This document shows positions 26,680 to 35,891 of a DNA stretch of 64,000 bases, piece by piece. The first letter of the stretch is position 1; the number at the start of each line of letters is the position of its first letter. Source of the stretch: Spirosoma lacussanchae (GTDB taxonomy: Bacteria > Bacteroidota > Bacteroidia > Cytophagales > Spirosomataceae); contig NZ_SWJG01000005.1 of NCBI RefSeq assembly GCF_005870035.1, positions 1 through 64,000 on the forward strand, written 5' to 3'. The translations under genes and the position numbers were made by a program. The notes under the pieces are model-generated. The model worked only from the letters and a program-made list of their open reading frames with translations, was not told the origin of the DNA and did no database searches.

Positions 26680-27753
26680 ATGCCTTCATTGTTTATTGAT
26701 GCTGAACGCCTGCGCGACCTGAACAGCGGGTTAGGCCAGGTCTGTCTGCACCTGGGTCACGAGCTGGTTCGCCAACGCCCGGCCGACTGGCAGCTAACGT
26801 TTTTAGTGCCCAAAGGACAATCAGGTATATTCGGCGATACGGTGTCGTACGTAGAGGCCTGGTGGCTGCGGAAAGTCTGGATTGCGGGGCAGTTCGATGT
26901 ATGGCATTGCCTGCATCAGGATTCTGCGTACCTGCCCCACGCGGGCCAGGGTAAGCTGATGCTGACCATCTACGACCTGAATTTTCTGGAGCGCAGCGAC
27001 TACTCGGCCGCCAGAAAAGCCCGTCGGCTGGCTACTCTCCAGCGCAAGATCGACCGGGCTTCGCTGTTAACGGCCGGGTCGAAGTACACCGGGCAGGTGG
27101 TTCGTGAGCACCTCCGCGTACCCGACGCGCTGCCGTTTCCGGTGGTGCATACAGGGGTGGCCGTTGACCCATCCAGAACTCCGTCCGACCTGCCCGCCGA
27201 CTCGCCGATTCGAGCGTTTACCGACTCGCCATTCTTCTTTTTTGTGGGTGTCGTACATCCCAAGAAAAATGTACATACCCTTTTGCCCTTGCTCGAAGCG
27301 TTTCCGGATTACCGGCTGGTGCTGGCCGGGCCCGACGGGCATCCGTACGCTCAGCATATCCGCGAGCAGGCGCAGAAGCTGGGCGTAGCCGACCGGTTGC
27401 TGATGCCCGGCGCTATTGATGAAGGAACCAAGCTCTGGCTCTACGACCATTGCGAGGCCTTTCTGTTCCCGTCGCTGTCGGAGGGGTTTGGTCTGCCGGT
27501 GGCCGAAGCCATGACGTTCGGTAAACCAGTTTTTATCTCCAGCCTGACCAGCCTGCCCGATGTGGGCGGTAAGGAGGCCTACTACTTCGAAGATTTCGAG
27601 CCGGAGACTATGGCGCGTACCCTGCATGACGGGCTCCACGATTTCGGGCAGAACACTCTGCGGCAGGAGCGGTTGCGGAAACGGGCGGCTCAGTTCACCT
27701 GGCCGAGTGTGGCGGGTGAGTACTGGAAACTGTATAAAAGTCTGATCGGGTAA
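26680..27753 (+). CDS. Glycosyltransferase family 1/4 (GT-B)
   Basis: The protein has 357 residues from the ATG at 26680. A longer open frame from 26551 has no plausible N-terminus. The C-terminal half shows the GT-B nucleotide-sugar site: FFVGVVHPKKNVHTLLPLLE, then GAIDEGTKLWLYDHCEAFLF and PSLSEGFGLPVAEAMTFGKP with the EGFGLPVxEAM motif. This is typical of GT4 enzymes that transfer a sugar from a nucleotide donor to a lipid or polysaccharide acceptor. Donor and acceptor cannot be read from sequence. It stands alone, with no glycan cluster around it. Confidence 0.9.
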   Translation: MPSLFIDAERLRDLNSGLGQVCLHLGHELVRQRPADWQLTFLVPKGQSGIFGDTVSYVEAWWLRKVWIAGQFDVWHCLHQDSAYLPHAGQGKLMLTIYDLNFLERSDYSAARKARRLATLQRKIDRASLLTAGSKYTGQVVREHLRVPDALPFPVVHTGVAVDPSRTPSDLPADSPIRAFTDSPFFFFVGVVHPKKNVHTLLPLLEAFPDYRLVLAGPDGHPYAQHIREQAQKLGVADRLLMPGAIDEGTKLWLYDHCEAFLFPSLSEGFGLPVAEAMTFGKPVFISSLTSLPDVGGKEAYYFEDFEPETMARTLHDGLHDFGQNTLRQERLRKRAAQFTWPSVAGEYWKLYKSLIG

Positions 27754-27759
27754 ACGGGC

Positions 27760-28968
27760 TTATTTTTTCTGCTGGTTCCAGTAGATGAGTACGTTCAGGG
27801 TGGCGCGGCCCGATGCAATCAGGTCGAGGTCGCCGTCGTTGTCGAGGTCGGCGGCCTGCACGTCTTCGCAGGCCATCCGAACGCTGTCGTCGAGCACGTA
27901 GCCTGCAAAATTGTCGGTTTCCTGCGGGATAAACAGTCGTAGTCCTACTTTGCCTTCCGGGTTGGGGTTGCGCCAGCCCGCTACGATCTGGTCGCGACCC
28001 GTTCCTAAGAAATCGCCACACACCAGCGCATGGCCCTGGCTGAGGTCATCGGTAAGGATGTTGATCTCTTTGTCAGACAGGTCGGCGCGGGGGCGTTTGG
28101 TTGAGTAATACCCCGTTTCGACCTGGATAAGGTTACCGTGCATGGGCTGGATGGTAGCGATACCGGCTCCTTTGTCGAACCGCCGGATTTCGCCAATACC
28201 GTCGGTATTGTTGGTGACGAGCGGCAGGGCGTTGCGGGCGGCTTCTTCGGGCTGATACCGCCACTGTCCCTTCTGCCACTCCATGATTTTGCCCCCTTCC
28301 TTCCCCGCCAGAATAAGCCCGGTAATGGGGCCGTCTTCCCAGATTTCGAAGTTGTGGGTCATGTGTAGGGTCGAGTCGACGAGGTGCTGCTTCCAGGGAC
28401 CGCGCGGATTTTTCGGAAATTCATACCCCCACACCCGAACGCCCCGACCTTCACCCTGCTGGTTGCCCAGCCCGTGGAGTGGCACAACGATGAGCTGGTA
28501 CGTGCTGCCGGTTTTGGCCCAGCGCATCCGGTGGGTCGTCACTTCGTGGGGCAGCCGGATCGCTTCCCAGCGCTGGGTCGGGTCCTGCGGGCGTATGAGG
28601 TAGAATACGGCACCGGATTTGGTGCTGTCGCTGGTTTCGGCGGGGTTCCAGCCTGCCCCGACGGCTACTTCGACACGGCCGTCGCCGTCGAGGTCACGGG
28701 CGGCAATGCACACATTATCCTGAGGAGTGAGATTGTCGGCCATCACATGCCGCGTCCAGGTGCCGGTTTTCTGGCCGGGGTTTTTATACCAGACAAACTG
28801 CTTCTGGTCGGCCAGCAGAATATCGGCCTGCCGGTCGCCATCGACGTCGCCGATGGCCAGGCCATAGCCGATATTGATCTGGTTATCGACGACCTGAATA
28901 GAAAACGACGGTTTGGGAGTCTGAGCCAGTGCCAGGGCCGGGCAGAGAAGCAGGAGCAAAAGGCGCAT
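27760..28968 (-). CDS. Secreted FG-GAP/VCBS repeat protein
   Basis: This 402-residue protein has a clear signal peptide (MRLLLLLLCPALALAQ) and repeated calcium-binding FG-GAP/VCBS blades: AIGDVDGDRQADILLAD, ARDLDGDGRVEVAVG and AADLDNDGDLDLIASG. These build a beta-propeller like that of integrin alpha chains. Its role is unknown. Such proteins in this phylum are often extracellular and adhesive or carbohydrate-binding. It converges on the glycosyltransferase gene with a 6-bp gap. Confidence 0.85.
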   Translation of the reverse strand: MRLLLLLLCPALALAQTPKPSFSIQVVDNQINIGYGLAIGDVDGDRQADILLADQKQFVWYKNPGQKTGTWTRHVMADNLTPQDNVCIAARDLDGDGRVEVAVGAGWNPAETSDSTKSGAVFYLIRPQDPTQRWEAIRLPHEVTTHRMRWAKTGSTYQLIVVPLHGLGNQQGEGRGVRVWGYEFPKNPRGPWKQHLVDSTLHMTHNFEIWEDGPITGLILAGKEGGKIMEWQKGQWRYQPEEAARNALPLVTNNTDGIGEIRRFDKGAGIATIQPMHGNLIQVETGYYSTKRPRADLSDKEINILTDDLSQGHALVCGDFLGTGRDQIVAGWRNPNPEGKVGLRLFIPQETDNFAGYVLDDSVRMACEDVQAADLDNDGDLDLIASGRATLNVLIYWNQQKK

Positions 28969-29029
28969 AACGAGAGTGCTGAGTTAGGGTTGGTCGCGAT
29001 TGTTATCAAATGTACGAAAACCACCGCCC

Positions 29030-29137
29030 GGACAGGTCATTTGTCTGCGTGGTTTGCTGTCGCGTATGAGACGCAAAGGCCGGGCCGCTGGGCGGTTGCG
29101 TCTCTACATCATGGTCCGCACGGACCACGGACCATCA
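29030..29137. repeat. Dispersed composite repeat, copy A
   Basis: The core 29068-29110 reads, on the minus strand, GATGTAGAGACGC...TTTGCGTCTC. Over 43 bases it differs at only one position from copy D (48924 onward). Next to it lies GGTCCGCACGGACC, a second palindrome. The element fills the gap between the FG-GAP gene and the UlaG-like gene and touches the latter's stop codon. Confidence 0.75.
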
Positions 29138-29989
29138 GACGGTGATCCCTTCGCCCAGTTGCATGACGCGGTGGGGAGTGTCGTGCTGATGACAGGCCTG
29201 AACAAAGTCGTTCGGGTCGGCGGTGTTGAAGGCGAACAGGTCGTAATGATGCGGGATAACCAGTCGGGCACCTATGGCTTTGCCCAGTCGGGCGGCTTCG
29301 TCGGGGTTGAGGTTGCCGGCCACGCGCCGTTCGGGTTTGTTGCCGTTGATGGGCAGAAACGCGACATCTACACCGAAGGGCTTCAGCGTATCGACCAGTC
29401 CGTCGTACCAGAGCGTATCGCCGGAGTGATAAACGGTATACGGGCCCAGTTCGACAACGAACCCCATGAACCGGCACTGGCCCTGTTCGTCGCGCTCCAG
29501 GTCATTATGGGCGGCTGGTACGCCGTGAACGATAAAAGGCCCCACGGGCCGGGTTTGGCCGTCGTTCATACCAATTGGCCACGCGACCTGGCCGGGCACC
29601 GAAGCCCCTTGCAGCCGACTGGTCACAAACGAGCGATTGGCTTCGGGGATGACCAGCTGCAGGCCGGGATTAGCCGCCAGCAAGGGCAGCAGCGTATCGG
29701 CGTCGAGATGATCGGTATGGTTGTGGCTCGAGGTAACAACGTCGATCATGTTTAGCCGAGCCGGGTCGATTACCCGTTCCGAAATACGCGTGTGTGGTTT
29801 GTCCGTATTGGCGTATTTGGTCGTGAGCGAATCAGACAGGTACGGGTCGAAGAGCAGATGCCGACCCTGGTGCTGCAGCAGAAAACCACTTTGGCCAAGC
29901 CACCAGATATGAAGCTTGTGCGGGGTTTGGGTAGCCCGGTCAATATGAGCCAGCAGCGATTCGTTCGTTTGAAAAGCAGGTTTGAGCAT
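29135..29989 (-). CDS. UlaG-like metallo-beta-lactamase-fold hydrolase
   Basis: The 284-residue protein has the pattern of the UlaG/YtkL-type MBL family: WWLGQSGFLLQHQGRHLLFD near the N-terminus, SSHNHTDHLD as the zinc motif (about 85-94), then HSGDTLWYDG and IPHHYD. UlaG itself opens L-ascorbate-6-phosphate, but many homologues have other or unknown substrates and no ascorbate genes are nearby. There is no signal peptide. The gene precedes nothing cotranscribed but follows the SDR gene on the same strand with a 13-bp gap, so the two probably form an operon. Confidence 0.85.
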   Translation of the reverse strand: MLKPAFQTNESLLAHIDRATQTPHKLHIWWLGQSGFLLQHQGRHLLFDPYLSDSLTTKYANTDKPHTRISERVIDPARLNMIDVVTSSHNHTDHLDADTLLPLLAANPGLQLVIPEANRSFVTSRLQGASVPGQVAWPIGMNDGQTRPVGPFIVHGVPAAHNDLERDEQGQCRFMGFVVELGPYTVYHSGDTLWYDGLVDTLKPFGVDVAFLPINGNKPERRVAGNLNPDEAARLGKAIGARLVIPHHYDLFAFNTADPNDFVQACHQHDTPHRVMQLGEGITV

Positions 29990-30002
29990 ACTAAGCTTGT
30001 TA

Positions 30003-30848
30003 TTAATTCATCAGTCGGTTCAGCACCCAGTCCAGGGTCCGGGTGGGCAGGAGCCGGGGCAAAACCCAGCCGGTTAGTTTGCCGGGAACAAGCGCGTACC
30101 GGACTCGCGGCCGGGCGGTTTCGTGAATCTGGACAATACGTTCGCCGAGGTAATCGGCCGGAAAGCCGCGCGCTTCGGCCGCCCGGACCTGCTTCAGAAA
30201 ACGCTGCATGGAATCGTAATACGCCGTTTGCTGATACGGACTGATATCGGTTCCTTTTCCCCAGATTGGTGTCTTCACGGCTCCGGGACCAACGATGACC
30301 ACCTCAATACCAAACCGCGCTACTTCGCGCCGGAGACTGTGCGACATACCCTCAACGGCATGTTTTGAGCCAACATAAGCACCCATGAATGGAATGGCCA
30401 CCTGTCCGTTTACCGAGCTGATGTTCTGGATTCGGCCGGGCCGGACGGGGTGGTCGGCGCGGGCACCGAGGAGGGGTAGAAACGCCTGGGTGACCTGCAT
30501 CAGACCCAGCACGTTGACCTCGAAATGGTGCCGGATTACATCGATGGGCTGATGTTGGAGGGGGCCGCCAATGGCAATGCCGGCGTTGTTGATCAGCCCA
30601 CCCAGGCCGCTGCCGCGGAGCCGGTCGGTGAGTTGCCGGGCGGCCTGCGCAACGGCCGCTGCATCGGTCACATCGAAAACCAGCGGCACGAACTGGTTGC
30701 CCAGCTCGGTCTGCAGCCGATGGGCGTCGGCATCGCTCCGAACGCTGCCAAAGACCGTATAACCACGCTGGAGAAACTGCCGGGCGGCTCCGTAACCGAT
30801 TCCGGTCGATGCGCCCGTGATGAGGATGGTAGTACTGACGGGTTTCAT
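30003..30848 (-). CDS. Short-chain dehydrogenase/reductase
   Basis: The 281-residue NAD(P)-dependent oxidoreductase starts at the ATG at 30848 (MKPVSTTILITGASTG). A longer frame to 30950 would add an unlikely tail. The Rossmann glycine motif TGASTGIGYG, the NNAG structural motif and the catalytic YVGSKHAVEG (YxxxK) with an upstream Ser (NISSVNG) are all present. The shape is of the classical SDR group, and the substrate is unknown. It is immediately upstream of the UlaG-like gene. Confidence 0.9.
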   Translation of the reverse strand: MKPVSTTILITGASTGIGYGAARQFLQRGYTVFGSVRSDADAHRLQTELGNQFVPLVFDVTDAAAVAQAARQLTDRLRGSGLGGLINNAGIAIGGPLQHQPIDVIRHHFEVNVLGLMQVTQAFLPLLGARADHPVRPGRIQNISSVNGQVAIPFMGAYVGSKHAVEGMSHSLRREVARFGIEVVIVGPGAVKTPIWGKGTDISPYQQTAYYDSMQRFLKQVRAAEARGFPADYLGERIVQIHETARPRVRYALVPGKLTGWVLPRLLPTRTLDWVLNRLMN

Positions 30849-31182
30849 AGGGGCCAAGGTAGGCATATCCACTGAATAGGGTAAAGACGTCGGAAATCTA
30901 CCCGTTTTCGGAAACCGGTCGACCCGGTGCCACGAATCTAAATAAGCCATGCCATATGGCCGTCCGGTCTGTTCTATCCGCCCAGGAACCGGCTGGCGTA
31001 CCGGCGTTGAGAGGTTCCGATGGCGAGTTTATAAGCCGTAAAAAGTGTACTTCCGCTAACTTATTCGGCTAAAAAGGGGTTAGGAATTTGATGGGCAGGG
31101 GAGTGCCGACGGCATCAGATCATCGACAAATTACCCGTCGTTTCTGCGCTCGTTTGCCCTTTAACGCTTTTGCTTTCTGGTT

Positions 31183-31749
31183 ATGCAGGACATTGAACCC
31201 TTTTACGGCTGGGAGAAATATTATGTAGCGTCGGAGGATGAACGATCGCCGTTTCACGAGCGGGAGTACAACATGCAGCAGTACGAGAATGACATCTACG
31301 GCTACTACATCCATCCGCTCTGGGACGAGATCGGCTCCGAAACGCTCTATTGCAAAATACTGTTTGCCAACTACGACCGGCAGTTCGCCGTTATCGAACT
31401 CTTCGGCGAGTGGAACGATACGCTTCATAACGACATCATGTACCTCAAGCGACAGGTGGTGGACCCGCTCGTCCAGGAGGGTATCAAATACTTCGTGCTG
31501 GTAGCCGAGAATATCCTCAACTTCCACGGGTCCGACGATAGCTATTACGAAGAGTGGTTTGAAGATGTGGAAGACGGCTGGATTGCAGCCATTCACTCGC
31601 CCGAGTTCATCGAACGCGAATGGAAAAAATACCACCTCGACTACTACATCAATTTCGGTGGCACCCTCGACCTGGCCAACTGGCGCACGCTGAAGCCAGC
31701 CGCCCTGTTTGAGCTGGTAAACGGTCTGATTGTTCGGCGACTGGGCTAG
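31183..31749 (+). CDS. Conserved hypothetical acidic protein
   Basis: This 188-residue soluble protein is rich in Asp, Glu, Tyr and Trp (for example DDSYYEEWFEDVEDGW at about 123-138) and has no signal peptide. I do not recognise a characterised family. The composition and codon pattern look like a real gene of the Cytophagales core set. The ORF on the opposite strand (31120-31779) is a shadow with low-complexity hydrophobic repeats. The gene is followed by the ArsC/Spx-like gene 58 bp on. Confidence 0.7.
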   Translation: MQDIEPFYGWEKYYVASEDERSPFHEREYNMQQYENDIYGYYIHPLWDEIGSETLYCKILFANYDRQFAVIELFGEWNDTLHNDIMYLKRQVVDPLVQEGIKYFVLVAENILNFHGSDDSYYEEWFEDVEDGWIAAIHSPEFIEREWKKYHLDYYINFGGTLDLANWRTLKPAALFELVNGLIVRRLG

Positions 31750-31806
31750 ATTGGTAAGGCGGCAATAGCGGGAAATCAATATGTTTGCAGGTTGTAAGTC
31801 ATTCGT

Positions 31807-32154
31807 ATGTACACCTTATTTGCTATTCCGAATTGCGATACCGTGAAGAAAGCCCGCACCTGGCTGGCCGAACACGCAGTCTCGTATCAGTTTCACGATT
31901 ATAAAAAACAAGGCATCGATCGCGCCACTATTGAGCGCTGGCTCACGCAGAAAAACTGGGACGAGCTGGTCAACCGGGCCGGTACGACCTGGAAAAAACT
32001 GCCTGACGGTGAGAAACCAGCCGATGCCGAAGGCGCTATCCGGCTCATGCTCGAAAAGCCGTCTGTAATCCGTCGGCCACTCATCGAGTCAGACGGTCAG
32101 ATTGTGGCTCTGGGCTTTAAGGCCGACGACTACGATAGCGTATTTGCCGGTTAG
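31807..32154 (+). CDS. ArsC/Spx-family thioredoxin-fold protein (YffB-like)
   Basis: The protein has 115 residues, the normal length for the short ArsC/Spx family. The N-terminus MYTLFAIPNCDTVKKARTWL has the single conserved Cys of the NCxTxxKA motif, and KPSVIRRPLIE is the usual second landmark. Such proteins are related to arsenate reductase, but without ars genes nearby a glutathione- or thiol-linked YffB-like role is as likely. It is probably cotranscribed with the globin gene 28 bp downstream. Confidence 0.85.
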   Translation: MYTLFAIPNCDTVKKARTWLAEHAVSYQFHDYKKQGIDRATIERWLTQKNWDELVNRAGTTWKKLPDGEKPADAEGAIRLMLEKPSVIRRPLIESDGQIVALGFKADDYDSVFAG

Positions 32155-32182
32155 GTCGAACGCGCTTTATACACCATCCGTC

Positions 32183-32569
32183 ATGACTCAACAAACTCTC
32201 GACTCGCCCGAAGCGGTGCGCCTGCTGGTCGATTCGTTCTATGAAAAAGTACAGGCCGATCCGTTGATCGGTCCCGTTTTTACCGACGTGGCCCAGGTCG
32301 ACTGGGCCAGCCACCTGCCTAAAATGTATGCGTTCTGGGAGTCGATCATTCTGGGTAACGGCGCCTATGACGGGCACCCGTTTCGGCCGCACCTGATTGT
32401 GAACCAGAAACACCCCCTGCGTATCGAGCATTTCGAGCGGTGGCTGACCTTATTTTCGGCAACCCTGACCGAGCAATTTACCGGCGAAACTGCCGAGCTG
32501 GTCCGTCAGCGGGCCACCCAGATCGCCCTGGTCTGGAATCAGAAGCTGACCTACCTCAACACCCCGTAA
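32183..32569 (+). CDS. Group III truncated haemoglobin (first copy)
   Basis: The 128-residue protein starts at the ATG at 32183. The truncated-globin fold shows FYEKVQADPLIGPVF, a conserved FWESIILG helix, HPFRPH and FERWLTLF. The proximal His is probably in NQKHPLRIEHF. Group III globins bind oxygen or NO with unclear physiological roles. A second globin of the same group is encoded at 59053-59469 and is about the same length, so the window has two paralogues under apparently different control. Only the other one lies behind a CRP/FNR-type site. Confidence 0.9.
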   Translation: MTQQTLDSPEAVRLLVDSFYEKVQADPLIGPVFTDVAQVDWASHLPKMYAFWESIILGNGAYDGHPFRPHLIVNQKHPLRIEHFERWLTLFSATLTEQFTGETAELVRQRATQIALVWNQKLTYLNTP

Positions 32570-33055
32570 ATCGCAACCGCCCGGCAGCCCCACCGTGGTC
32601 CGTGTCCGCACCGAGACGCGCAGTCCGGGACGCGTAGTCGGACCATACAGGCGACAGCAACAAACCATCCGGACAGGAGACGCAACCGCAACGGCGGCCC
32701 GGCCCTTGCGTCTCATCCGCGGCAGTAATTCGTACCAGATCCAGGCATCAGCATAGGCTGGTGTACAGAATCCGCCAGGCAAAAGAAGTTGGCTGGTTCC
32801 GGCCCGTTGTTGTATTTACTGTGTGGTAGTAGCTAGTTGAAGGTTAGGGTTTATTTTTGTATAAAATTAGTAGAAAACGTTAATTATAGATTTAGAAAAA
32901 TAGATAGTTAGTTTACTTTTAGTCGCGAGTAACGGGCGCTTTCATTAAAAAGTGAATAAAATTTGTGGCCTAATTCAAGTATTCTTTTCTAATCTCATAA
33001 TGATACCTAATTGATTGGGCCAACCAGCACCGTGACTGGTAAAAATGAACCTGAC
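32570..33055. other. Intergenic region before the hybrid kinase
   Basis: This 486-bp gap has no credible gene. The first part carries dispersed repeat copy B. The second, AT-rich part carries a -7 box TATTTTTG (32852-32859) pointing to the kinase. That would give a leader of nearly 200 bases. Confidence 0.5.
32594..32715. repeat. Dispersed composite repeat, copy B
   Basis: The copy contains the core GGAGACGCAACCGC...CTTGCGTCTC together with CCATCCGGACAGGAGACGC and GGTCCGTGTCCGCACCG on one flank. The order of parts matches copy C (47195-47316) in reverse complement. The copy lies between the globin and the kinase genes. Confidence 0.7.
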
Positions 33056-35881
33056 ATGGAGAGTGAACGGATTTCTGACCAGCCTGTAGCGTCGTCTTCC
33101 GATGCTCAGCTGATGCTGGAAAACGAGCGGCTTCGGCGCGAACTACAGCGGCTGGAAACGCTTGTTCAGCAGCAGCACGATACAATCGTCCAGAACGAAC
33201 AACGCTGGACATTTATGCTGGATGGTATGGCCGATGGCGTTTGGGAGCTCAACCTGCAGACCCTGGCGATAACCCGTTCGGCCCGCTACCGGCAAATGCT
33301 GGGCTATACCCTCGACGAGTTTCCGGATAATGTACAGATCTGGATGGATTTGCTTCATCCGCAGGATCGGGCCGCTATGACTGACCCCGGTATCAGGCCC
33401 TATGAGGAGGGGCTTCGGCAAAGCCACGAGACGACCTACCGGCTGCTGGCCAAAGATGGGTCGTACCGGCATATTGTAGATCGGGGGCAGGTTGTCAGCT
33501 ATTCGGCCGATGGTAAACCGTTGATGATGGTGGGGGTCAGCACCGACGTTACCGAGCAGAAAAAGCTTGAAGAAGATCTACGCAGGAACCTAAACCGCCT
33601 GGCTAATCTGATCGCCAACTTTCAGGATGGCATCTTGCTGGAAGATGAAAACCGATCGATTGTCCTCGTCAATCAGCACTTTTGCGACATGTTCTCCGTG
33701 CCGCTTGCCCCGGATCAGTTGATCGGGCTGGATTGTTCAGGAATGGCCGAGCAGAGCAAGCATTATTTCGCAGAACCCGAGCCGTTTGTTGAGCGGGTTA
33801 ATCAGCTGCTCAGGGATCAGAAGCTGGTTATTGGCGAGGAATTGCTTCTGGCCGACGGTCGCGTGCTGGAGCGTGACTACGTTCCGGTTTTTCTGGACAA
33901 TGTCTATACCGGCCACCTCTGGAAATACTCCGACATTACTAAACGCAAACGTGCCGACGATGCGGCCCTTCGGCAGAAAGAGAAATACCAGCGCATTATC
34001 GAAAACATAAACCTGGGACTTATCGAAGTCGACCTCGACGACCGGATCGTCTATACCAACCAGAGTTTCTGCGCCATGAGCGGCTACCGCGCCGACGAAC
34101 TCATTGGCGAAATTGCGACGGACGTGCTGCTACAGGGGCAGGATGTGTCGTTTATGAGGAAGAAGAGCGAAAGCCGCCTGAGCGGGAAGATGGATGCCTA
34201 TGAGGTAGCCGTTACCAGCAAAAGTGGGGAAGCCATGTGGTGGCTGATCAGTGGCGCTCCGCTGTATTCAGAAACCGGGCAGGTAATTGGCTCAACCGGT
34301 ATTCATCTCGACATCACTAAACAGAAACAGCTCGAATCGGAACTGCGCATCGCCAAACAGGAGGCCGAAAATTCAGCGCGGGCCAAAGAACTCTTCCTGG
34401 CCAACATGAGCCACGAGATTCGGACACCCATGAACGCTATCCTGAGCCTGGGACAACAGTTGACTAAAACGCCCCTCAACGAACAGCAACAGTTTTTTCT
34501 CCGCATGATCAATACGGCAGGCAGTAATCTGCTGGTGATCATCAACGACATACTCGACTTCTCGAAAATCGAGGCCGGGCAGCTGTCGCTGGAAAAAATT
34601 GGGTTCGACATGGCAGAGTTGCTGCGGAGCGCGGTGCACGTGATGACGCACAATGCCGATAAAAAAGGCCTGGGGCTGAGTCTACAGCTCGACGCCGGTA
34701 TTGCGCCCGTGCTGCTGGGCGACCCGTACCGGCTGAACCAGATTCTGCTGAACCTGATCGGCAACGCGATTAAGTTCACCGACCAGGGGCGGATCGACGT
34801 GCACTGTACGTACCAGCAGCAGCACCAGACGCAGACTATCTCGATCACCGTGGCCGATACGGGCATTGGTATGGACCCCCAGTTTCAGCGAAACCTGTTT
34901 ACCAAGTTTACCCAGGAAGACGGTAGCATTGGTCGGCGGTATGGTGGAACGGGGTTGGGGATGAGTATAACCAAGCAGCTCGTCGATCTGATGGGTGGTA
35001 CGATCAACGTCCGAAGCGTCAAGAACGAAGGCACTACCGTAACCGTGCAGCTAACCCTGCCGATCGGTACCGAGACCGATAAACCGGCCCAGAGCCAGGA
35101 GATCGGCCAGACCAGCGCGCTAAGTTCCCGGCGCATTCTGCTGGTAGAAGACAATGAAATGAACCGGCTGGTGGTGACTACCATTCTCGACCCCTACAAC
35201 ATGGTCATTATCGAAGCTACCAACGGCCTGGAAGCCATTGAGCTATTACGCACCGAATCGGTCGACCTCATTTTGATGGATGTACAGATGCCTGTGCTGG
35301 ATGGCCTCGAAGCTACCCGGATCATTCGGCGCGACATCAGCCCGTCGCTGCCTATCATAGCGCTGACAGCCAGTGCGATCCGCAAAGAGAAAGAAGCCTG
35401 CTATCAGGCCGGCATGAACGACTTTCTGGCAAAACCGTTTGACGAGAAAAATCTGATTGGTAAATTGGCAAATTGGCTCAAAGCCGATAGTACCCTCCCT
35501 CAGAACCAACAGGAAACTATGAACGAAGATAAGTATGACTTATCGAACCTACAGGCAATCAGCCGGGGAAATGACGAGTTTGTTAAGAAGATGATCAGCC
35601 TCTTTTGTACGGAAACCCCGGCCGCTGCGTCTCAGATCAAAGCCGCCTACGAATCGGGCGATTTTGAGACGATCAAATACCTGGCTCACCGCACCAAACC
35701 CTCTATCGATAGTCTGGGCATCGAATCGCAGCGGGCGCCCATCCGGCAGATTGAGCAGCTGGCCGTAACAGACCCGGCCTCGCCGGAGCTGAAAACCCTC
35801 ATCGACAATTTTGAGCGCGCCATCATCGACGTAACCACGCACATGCGGAAGACGTACCTGACCGACCAGGAGCCGGGCTGA
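33056..35881 (+). CDS. Hybrid sensor histidine kinase (three PAS, HisKA, ATPase, receiver, Hpt)
   Basis: The protein has 941 residues from the ATG at 33056. A coiled coil (about 20-50) precedes three PAS domains (about 50-170, 175-290, 310-425). The HisKA box FLANMSHEIRTPMNAIL has the phospho-His near 450. The ATPase carries N-box LNLIGNAIKFTD, G1 ADTGIGMD and G2 YGGTGLGM. The receiver has LVEDNEMN and the phospho-acceptor LILMDVQMP, and the Hpt module has LAHRTKPSID. There is no transmembrane segment, so the stimulus is cytoplasmic, plausibly redox or oxygen given the PAS domains. No response regulator is adjacent, and the convergent hemN gene follows with a 10-bp gap. Confidence 0.9.
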   Translation: MESERISDQPVASSSDAQLMLENERLRRELQRLETLVQQQHDTIVQNEQRWTFMLDGMADGVWELNLQTLAITRSARYRQMLGYTLDEFPDNVQIWMDLLHPQDRAAMTDPGIRPYEEGLRQSHETTYRLLAKDGSYRHIVDRGQVVSYSADGKPLMMVGVSTDVTEQKKLEEDLRRNLNRLANLIANFQDGILLEDENRSIVLVNQHFCDMFSVPLAPDQLIGLDCSGMAEQSKHYFAEPEPFVERVNQLLRDQKLVIGEELLLADGRVLERDYVPVFLDNVYTGHLWKYSDITKRKRADDAALRQKEKYQRIIENINLGLIEVDLDDRIVYTNQSFCAMSGYRADELIGEIATDVLLQGQDVSFMRKKSESRLSGKMDAYEVAVTSKSGEAMWWLISGAPLYSETGQVIGSTGIHLDITKQKQLESELRIAKQEAENSARAKELFLANMSHEIRTPMNAILSLGQQLTKTPLNEQQQFFLRMINTAGSNLLVIINDILDFSKIEAGQLSLEKIGFDMAELLRSAVHVMTHNADKKGLGLSLQLDAGIAPVLLGDPYRLNQILLNLIGNAIKFTDQGRIDVHCTYQQQHQTQTISITVADTGIGMDPQFQRNLFTKFTQEDGSIGRRYGGTGLGMSITKQLVDLMGGTINVRSVKNEGTTVTVQLTLPIGTETDKPAQSQEIGQTSALSSRRILLVEDNEMNRLVVTTILDPYNMVIIEATNGLEAIELLRTESVDLILMDVQMPVLDGLEATRIIRRDISPSLPIIALTASAIRKEKEACYQAGMNDFLAKPFDEKNLIGKLANWLKADSTLPQNQQETMNEDKYDLSNLQAISRGNDEFVKKMISLFCTETPAAASQIKAAYESGDFETIKYLAHRTKPSIDSLGIESQRAPIRQIEQLAVTDPASPELKTLIDNFERAIIDVTTHMRKTYLTDQEPG

Positions 35882-35891
35882 CCAGGTGGGT

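Noticed and set aside
28384..29145. 253-codon open frame on the plus strand
   Set aside because: It is antisense to the FG-GAP gene and runs on through repeat copy A, so it is not a plausible gene.
31120..31779. 219-codon open frame on the minus strand
   Set aside because: The plus-strand frame at 31183-31749 has balanced composition and a proper start. The antisense product is a repetitive string of Val, Phe and Glu.
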